Assembly: GCA_964528825.1 (NCBI GenBank)
Contig: CAZGVB010000006.1
Span: 10,210-74,209, forward strand
DNA: 64,000 nt
Direction of reading: 5' to 3'
Source of the DNA: RGIG5612 sp964528825
GTDB taxonomy: Bacteria; Bacillota; Clostridia; Lachnospirales; Lachnospiraceae
Below are positions 58,396-64,000 of this stretch, one piece after another; the stretch's first letter is position 1, and each line of letters opens with the position of its first letter. Under the pieces are notes generated by a model. The model was not told where the DNA came from and did not search any database. It saw nothing but the letters and a program-made list of their open reading frames with translations. The position numbers and the translations under genes are program-made.

Positions 58396-61197
58396 TCAGT
58401 ATATAAATCTTTTTACCCGAAGATCTCCCTTTGAAAATATTGCATGCATCAATGTCCCCGTTCCAATCTCACTGCTTGTGTCCCATTTGATATAGCTTCC
58501 AATAATTACTCCTGAACTCATGTCAACGCGTACAAGCAGACCGCTTGTATTATCCGGTACATTAATATTCGCAGATGTCAGTTCCTGCCTGAGAGTAACT
58601 TTTCTTTTTTCCATTCGTTCACAGAAAAGAGTATGTTCGTTTCCTACTGAAACAAATTCCATTGGCGGGTTGGAGTAAATTTTCCAAGCATCATCGGGAT
58701 TAGGCACATATGATGAATCAATCATTGAAAAAATAAAGCAACTGCCGTTATCTTCAATAAAGAGTTTCCCCGGTTCTATAGAAACATGGCCACTGAACAG
58801 CCAACTTTCATCGGATGCATAACCGTCTGCTTGAGGAGCGATCAGCTTTCCTAACTCCGTATTGCTGATATCAACCTTACCGGCGGTATATATGTCAACA
58901 TTCTTGATATAGCAATAGGCTTTGCCATCGGTTCTGATGCTTACAGGGCGGCTCTTGATCATTTCGTATGCTTTGATATATTCTTGGGCAGCATTCTCCG
59001 TCTTAGGATTTACGGTAGAGTAATATGCGGAGATATAATTTACTGTGCGACTTAAAGTATTTATAATGTCCGTACGATATGCTTGACGAATGTCATATGC
59101 AGAGGTGTCGAAATTATAAATGTAAGTACAGGTTTTATCAAAAATATCTATCGGGTTGTTTTGCTGAACTTTTAAGTAGCTTGTGACTTCAATAAACGTA
59201 CTTTCTAATTTTTTTATAGTATCATCAAAGTCTTTAAATCTGTTGTCAGTTTCTCCTGCTTTCACCATTGCTTTAATCAAAGCATCGTTATATTGGCTGA
59301 GCTGTTCTGTATATTTGGCAACCTTATTGCTATCTGCTTTTTCCGCATCTGTAAGTTCTGCCGGCATTTTAACAGAGAGCTTGCTCTGGAAAGATTCACT
59401 TTCAGCGTTTTTAAAATATTTTGTTGCGCAATTGCAATACGATTCAAGTTCGAAGTACTTTGAATTAAACTCTCTGAGACTTTGCATATACTGCATTTCG
59501 GATAAATCATTTAACATTTTAGTGTGTGAGTTTAATGTATCCTGCACCTCGCTTATCTGGGCTGAGATGGAATCAAGCTTTTCCATAACCTGAGCGTGTT
59601 CAGATTTGATTACACCTGTCATTTCAAGAATGGTTTTTATCACTTCATAACCGGTGCCGGCACCCGATGCTATACTTGAGATGGTTCCAAATGTCGTATT
59701 TCCGAATCCGCCCACGATATCTTTAATCGCATCAATATCCGTTGCAGACAGATCTCGGCCCATTGATTCCTGAGAATAATTCCTTGAATATGAAGTCTCT
59801 TCAGAAGAAGCATCGCCCCATTCATTAACAAGAGTGCCCGCACTAAGGATTACCTTGCCGGTCAGGTCAAGGTCCTCTGCGGTTTGATCTCCGGCGGGAA
59901 CGGATATAATAAGTTCTGCGGAGCTATCGCTCAATCTTTCAATTGAAATAACATCGCCGTCTTCAAAATCATCGCCTAAAGAAATGTATTCAGCACTCAA
60001 TTCTTCCGCGAATATTCCACTGTTAGCATACAGCTCCAGGGTAAACTCCAAATTATCGTCTTTTTCTTCGACATAATCAAATACCGGATAGAAGCCTGCA
60101 GAAACAAAAGTTGCCGTAAATGAGTACTCGTCCCCCACCGTTACAGTCTGGCCGTCGAGTATTGCCGCGGCACTGTTTTTATCTGTTGCACCGTTAACAT
60201 CCAAAGTAAGCGTAACCTGTGTATTGCTATCCTTCTTGACCTCTGTAACAGTCACATCATTTTCAAATCTTATGCTGTCCTTATTCAGCGCATCAATATC
60301 CGTTACACCCATAAGGATCAACGGGACTGTTGCCGTACTGCCGTCCACTGATATCTTCTCGCTGTCAAATCTTGAAAGCTCTGATCCTACAGGGATTGTT
60401 ATCTGAGCGGAAATCGGCGCATCAACAATAGCACTCTTGTCAACGGTTACAGTACCGTCCAGATATGCTCCCGAGGACTCATGTTTTGATAAATCTCCTG
60501 TAAGCTGCATAGTAAGGTTTTTCCCTGCGCTGGAAATATTATCGATCGTAAGACTCTCAAATGATCCACCCAGCTGAATCTGATCGGAGGTTACATTTTC
60601 TTCATAACTGCCATCTGTAAGCTCAAGCGTCAGTCTGATGTCTTTGTCTGTATCAAGTACACAGTCAATGTTTGAATTAAGGATATCGCACTCATACTCT
60701 ACTTCGGCGAATGCGGATACTTCTTTATTAAGTCCTGTCTTATCATCATCTACTGTAATGAAATAACTTGTCGGAGCATTATCTTTAACTGTCGTATCGG
60801 TAAATGTGATTTCAATCGTTGTATCGTCTTTTCTGGTTACAGACTCAATGGTAGCATCGACAGTTGCATATTCTATGTCTGCTTCTTCTATTTCTGCATC
60901 CTCCAAATCTTCTAACGATTCGATATCGTCTATATTCACTTTTGTATTCTTAAGATCCGTATATCCGACCGAGACGTCCGCAGCTTCAAGCCCTTCGCTG
61001 AATTTTGCGTTTTCAGCCGTGACGGTTGTCGTAAATTTCCCGTCAGCATTGTAAGCAACGGAAGTAGCCGTACCTTCGGCAGTTTCTTCGGAATCTGTCT
61101 GTTCTGTTTGGGAGTTGTCAGAGCATCCTGCAAGCATCGCTAAAAGCATAGACATGCATAGGAGAAAGCAAAGTATCTCATTGAATTTTTTCTTCAT
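58396..61197 (-). CDS. Large secreted lipoprotein with beta-rich N-terminal half and coiled coil
   Basis: The 933-residue protein has a lipoprotein signal ending LLAMLAGC. Residues about 30-480 look like several Ig-like or bacterial adhesion-type beta domains rich in Thr, Asp and Ser. Residues about 500-545 include a Gly-rich hydrophobic stretch (GGFGNTTFGTISSIASGAGT) followed by a helical coiled-coil segment (MEKLDSISAQISEVQDTLN) and more helix to about 760; the end is beta-rich. The hydrophobic stretch before a coiled coil resembles the membrane-active part of alpha-helical pore-forming proteins, but this is only a layout similarity. GGAGG precedes the ATG at 61195-61197. The clostripain-type protease gene is next upstream and may process it. 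Confidence 0.65.
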   Translation of the reverse strand: MKKKFNEILCFLLCMSMLLAMLAGCSDNSQTEQTDSEETAEGTATSVAYNADGKFTTTVTAENAKFSEGLEAADVSVGYTDLKNTKVNIDDIESLEDLEDAEIEEADIEYATVDATIESVTRKDDTTIEITFTDTTVKDNAPTSYFITVDDDKTGLNKEVSAFAEVEYECDILNSNIDCVLDTDKDIRLTLELTDGSYEENVTSDQIQLGGSFESLTIDNISSAGKNLTMQLTGDLSKHESSGAYLDGTVTVDKSAIVDAPISAQITIPVGSELSRFDSEKISVDGSTATVPLILMGVTDIDALNKDSIRFENDVTVTEVKKDSNTQVTLTLDVNGATDKNSAAAILDGQTVTVGDEYSFTATFVSAGFYPVFDYVEEKDDNLEFTLELYANSGIFAEELSAEYISLGDDFEDGDVISIERLSDSSAELIISVPAGDQTAEDLDLTGKVILSAGTLVNEWGDASSEETSYSRNYSQESMGRDLSATDIDAIKDIVGGFGNTTFGTISSIASGAGTGYEVIKTILEMTGVIKSEHAQVMEKLDSISAQISEVQDTLNSHTKMLNDLSEMQYMQSLREFNSKYFELESYCNCATKYFKNAESESFQSKLSVKMPAELTDAEKADSNKVAKYTEQLSQYNDALIKAMVKAGETDNRFKDFDDTIKKLESTFIEVTSYLKVQQNNPIDIFDKTCTYIYNFDTSAYDIRQAYRTDIINTLSRTVNYISAYYSTVNPKTENAAQEYIKAYEMIKSRPVSIRTDGKAYCYIKNVDIYTAGKVDISNTELGKLIAPQADGYASDESWLFSGHVSIEPGKLFIEDNGSCFIFSMIDSSYVPNPDDAWKIYSNPPMEFVSVGNEHTLFCERMEKRKVTLRQELTSANINVPDNTSGLLVRVDMSSGVIIGSYIKWDTSSEIGTGTLMHAIFSKGDLRVKRFIY

Positions 61198-61286
61198 TTG
61201 CATAACCTCCGATTCTTTGTTTGAGTCCTTTTTGTTTTTGCCAACATTTTATTTGAAAAAGCCTTTTTGCTTCCAAACAACTATTT

Positions 61287-63146
61287 TCATTCCTCTTCAT
61301 CTGTATGATCAACGTCTTCAGATATTGCATTAACGGAAAGTCTGTCTCCTTCTTTTAAGAGCACGGCATCATTGGAATAATATCGGTTTCCGAATATATC
61401 AGTAACGACAATAAAGCTTTGGTAATATCCGTCCGGCNNNNNNNNNNCACGAATATCCGCATCGCCATCTATTGCAACTTCTTTCCAATCGACAAGATTT
61501 AATGAATAATCATATGTGCGCTCATCATACAGAATAGTCAATGTGTCACCTGTAGAGAGCGTCTGAAGACGGTCGGATGCGCCGTTTTCTCCTGCAGGTA
61601 AAAATCCGAGAATACTTATTTCTCTATTTTCAGAATCAAAGGTAAATCGAATTGTTCCCGTTTCTCCGTTTCGCTTTACTGGAGTGGAAAATGTAGTCAG
61701 AGTACCTCTGCGTGCAATCACTGATACATTGATAAATTCACCGTTCAGAGTGATCCATTTCCCCTCAAAATCTGTAGTAAAACCATTCTCCCCATCTGAT
61801 ATAAGATCGCTGTCCGAGCCAAGCCCGAAAACTCGCTGTTTATATTCCTCTTCGCTTACGAATTGGTACAAATGATATTCCACATCATATAGATATTTCA
61901 TAGATTCTTCTGTCAGCGAAATATGGAGTTCACCGTCCTTATTGCTGCCTCTGTCGATAAATGAGATAAGAGGTTCATCCTGCAAGGCAGTGTAATGTTC
62001 CGAAAGGAAAGATCTGTATGTTTCATTTTTGCAATTTGCAATATAGCCACTTACATCAGAAACATCTTTTACCGGATAATACACGCTTAGGCCACATGCT
62101 CCGTCTTCGGTCTTTCCGTTAACGCAAGAAATATTTTTTTCAATGACCTCGGAAAGATTTTCCTCTCCAAGTATCTTTGAAAAATCGGCAAGGTCAATGA
62201 GATTTGAATAGCCTTCCGCCTGAGAATTATATCCGAAAGCTATGGCATCTGCGGCCGCGTCAACCACAGGTTTAAGGCTCGTCTTTGCGGCCTCTTCCAG
62301 CGATGCTGAAAAATCATCAAATGAATTGCTTATATTGCCAAAAGCTGTTAGGTCAATGTGAGATAAAGTATACGATGAGATACTGCCCTCTTCGCATTTC
62401 CGGCGGTATCCTTCAAGAATTTTTTCGTAATAATCGACGGCATCAATATCTGAGATAACACTTGCATAATCCCAGCCTCCGGACGGCTCAATCTCCTCGC
62501 TCGCGATCATGTTGCGGGCATATTTACTCATTATCTGAGCAGTTTCTATGTTTGCCATCAGACAGGCATCAAAGCCGACAAATTCGAAACGGTCTGTCAT
62601 CTTTTCCGATACTTCGGAAAATGCCGTATCTATTTCCTGCAAAAAAAGCCCGTCCATGCCGTATTGCTCATCAAAACAAACTCCCGAAAGGCTTCCGCCT
62701 CCGTGATTCCAAAGTATAACTGACATTTTTTCGGCAGGATAATTTTCAACACCCCAGATCAAGAATTCTGAGAGAGTGTCGGGGGTACCCATATTTTTCT
62801 TTTCTGCTTCGGATAAAAGAGTGAGCTTTCCGTCTTTGATAAGATACCGCTGAGATAGATTTGGATTGATGTCATGATCTCTCCATTTTTCAGCTCCGCC
62901 GGTTTGTATAATGACACTGGTCGAGTCAGGAATTGTACAATTTAATATGTCCGTTATATTTTGGGAACCGGCAGCTTTTTTAGTCTCCAAGGTACTTCCG
63001 CACATATATATAAAGAACGTTTTTGTTCCCGCTTTACCCATCGGCTTATCTGAAGATGGATCTGCGCATCCGGAAAAGAACACTGAAACAAGCACCGAAA
63101 CGGTGATCAATGTGAAAGATAATACAATGTTCCTTCTCTTTGCCAT
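61287..63146 (-). CDS. Clostripain-family (C11) cysteine peptidase, secreted lipoprotein
   Basis: The protein (about 619 residues across a 10-N gap) begins with a lipoprotein signal (VFFSGC). The C11 peptidase core shows FFIYMCGSTLE, the catalytic His in ILWNHGGGSLSGVCFDE, and the catalytic Cys in VGFDACLMANIETA, with the EEIEPSGGWDY segment behind it. Clostripains cut after Arg or Lys and self-activate. The C-terminal 250 residues look like a beta sandwich. The gap at 61438-61447 lies near the 3' end, so the last 50 residues are not certain. Its closest partner is the large lipoprotein gene 89 bases downstream. Confidence 0.88.
   Translation of the reverse strand: MAKRRNIVLSFTLITVSVLVSVFFSGCADPSSDKPMGKAGTKTFFIYMCGSTLETKKAAGSQNITDILNCTIPDSTSVIIQTGGAEKWRDHDINPNLSQRYLIKDGKLTLLSEAEKKNMGTPDTLSEFLIWGVENYPAEKMSVILWNHGGGSLSGVCFDEQYGMDGLFLQEIDTAFSEVSEKMTDRFEFVGFDACLMANIETAQIMSKYARNMIASEEIEPSGGWDYASVISDIDAVDYYEKILEGYRRKCEEGSISSYTLSHIDLTAFGNISNSFDDFSASLEEAAKTSLKPVVDAAADAIAFGYNSQAEGYSNLIDLADFSKILGEENLSEVIEKNISCVNGKTEDGACGLSVYYPVKDVSDVSGYIANCKNETYRSFLSEHYTALQDEPLISFIDRGSNKDGELHISLTEESMKYLYDVEYHLYQFVSEEEYKQRVFGLGSDSDLISDGENGFTTDFEGKWITLNGEFINVSVIARRGTLTTFSTPVKRNGETGTIRFTFDSENREISILGFLPAGENGASDRLQTLSTGDTLTILYDERTYDYSLNLVDWKEVAIDGDADIRXXXXPDGYYQSFIVVTDIFGNRYYSNDAVLLKEGDRLSVNAISEDVDHTDEEE
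61438..61447. other. Short assembly gap (10 N) in the clostripain gene
   Basis: Ten N interrupt the C-terminal beta domain. Both sides stay in one frame if the gap is 10 bases, but the true length is unknown. Confidence 0.95.
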
Positions 63147-63437
63147 CAAGCATTCTCTGTTTTTCAAGCATACGGTATGTTCTTACATTTGTACAAGATG
63201 AACTTATCATAATTTAGGGATTTAGGCAAGCATCTTCATAGAATTTCTTTTTTGCCCATTTGACATATGTACGCAAGACGTCTTCAAAACGGATCTATTG
63301 CATGAACCGGCAAAGCTGTAGTGCGGAAGAATCAATATATAAGATATTTTGAACAGTGGCAAATTCGCCCAAGGCTACTGAAATTTATATCAAACTTGTG
63401 TTATGATATCGCTATATTGACAGTAAGTATTAGAAAA

Positions 63438-63691
63438 TGAGATACACCATGGTTTTTCCAAAAGAAATAAAGAAGATCAGACAGCGGTCACTTCTAACGC
63501 AGACGGATTTTGCCGAAAAAGTTCATATGCGGCATATTCTACCGTGAACAGGAAGAAAAAATGCAAGACAAAGCCGAATTTGAATACAATGAAGAATATA
63601 AAAGCTTTTTGTCTTGAAAACGGATGTGATTATTCTGTTATGGAAGAGACATGGCTTGTCTATAATGCGGAGGATAATAAAAATGGTTGAT
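63438..63691 (+). pseudogene. Frameshifted XRE-type regulator remnant
   Basis: The first codons from ATG 63438 encode a HTH_XRE start (IKKIRQRSLLTQTDFAEK) and then hit an early stop in HMRHILP. A second frame continues the family (AYSTVNR and TKPNLNTMKNIKAFCLENG) to a stop at 63689-63691, so at least one single-base change separates the two halves. An extended -10, TGTTATGAT (63399-63407), lies upstream. Such regulators often precede type I restriction-modification genes, as here. Confidence 0.65.
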
Positions 63692-63901
63692 ACCAAAAAA
63701 GAACAGGAACGGGACGAGCTCCATCGTGCAATATGGGCGATCGCAGACGAACTGCGTGGTGCTGTAGACGGATGGGATTTTAAGAATTACGTCCTTGGTA
63801 CAATGTTCTATCGTTATATTTCAGAAAATCCCTGTAATTATATCAACCAGGGGGAGACAGACGCAGGCAACACCGAACCTAAAAGATTTATGAGATTATA
63901 A
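63683..63901 (+). pseudogene. Truncated hsdM (type I modification methyltransferase) fragment
   Basis: The 72 residues begin MVDTKKEQERDELHRAIWAIADELRG and continue VDGWDFKNYVLGTMFYRYISENPCNYI in parts, the N-terminal helical start of HsdM. After about 62 residues the match ends at NTEPKRFMRL and a stop; the methyltransferase domain is missing. GGAGG lies about 9 bases before the ATG. The remaining 63902-64000 contains nothing recognisable. The locus looks like a decayed type I restriction-modification system. Confidence 0.7.
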
Positions 63902-64000
63902 AATGATAACTAAAGAATCATTAATTAGAATTTCTCATAGATAAGAGCGGAACGAAATCACACTGATTTTTACCGTTTCCGTCGACGTAAGCCTTATTTT

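Overview
The window is chromosomal DNA of moderate GC from a Gram-positive anaerobe of the Clostridia, most likely Lachnospiraceae. The evidence is the rplU-rpmA-obg-yhbY-nadD-yqeK-rsfS block, the radical-SAM/DUF2344/RNase G neighbourhood, a sufCBDS operon, RqcH, RecU, a PepV dipeptidase, GPH-type sugar import and a Thermoanaerobacter-type secondary alcohol dehydrogenase. Nearly all genes lie on the minus strand in tight, often overlapping operons. The sequence is a scaffold: 100-N gaps at 17963-18062 and 36621-36720 and a 10-N gap at 61438-61447. No rRNA, CRISPR array, intact insertion sequence or classical riboswitch was seen.

Layout. 1-4442: sufC-sufB-sufD-sufS iron-sulfur operon (sufS cut by the window edge). 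4527-5545: tRNA-Gly(CCC) and a D-amino-acid transaminase-like enzyme. 5616-8525: methionine ABC importer metQ-metN-metI, in which MetQ is circularly permuted. 8663-11789: small accessory island with XRE repressor, ImmA-type protease, DUF4417 protein, HExxH polymorphic-toxin-like protein and zinc-ribbon putative immunity protein, plus a predicted opposite-strand small RNA. 12082-14844: cytidylate-kinase-like protein, CobW GTPase, NADP-type secondary alcohol dehydrogenase. 14972-21867: MacB/FtsX-type ABC transporter, uracil-DNA glycosylase, two-component system. 21968-23716: rqcH. 23747-29815: galactoside operon (GPH importer, alpha-galactosidase, GT-B-like protein of unknown function, galactokinase). 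29916-36448: ribosome/GTPase/NAD block, a membrane-anchored sigma-region-2-like protein and RNase G. 36721-45032: DUF2344, radical SAM, RecU, RluA-type synthase, CoaE, PolI and a zinc-ribbon repeat protein. 45096-54561: metallo-beta-lactamase hydrolase, anion transporter, tRNA-Leu(CAA), diguanylate cyclase, PepV, HAD phosphatase, ABC exporter, YbaK deacylase, CrtO-like acyltransferase, DUF1653.

54573-64000 is a second accessory stretch: a truncated flavoredoxin, a DUF4143-type AAA ATPase with a downstream 40-codon reading frame, a lipoprotein gene whose promoter spacer is an (AT)9 tract, a large secreted lipoprotein next to a clostripain-type protease, and remnants of a type I restriction-modification locus.

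The most unusual observations are the permuted MetQ, the predicted small RNA whose 29-bp 5' end recurs upstream of the toxin operon, the hairpin that sequesters the toxin ribosome-binding site, the dinucleotide-repeat promoter, the sigma-region-2-like membrane protein, and a 90-bp element present twice about 40 kb apart in opposite orientation.
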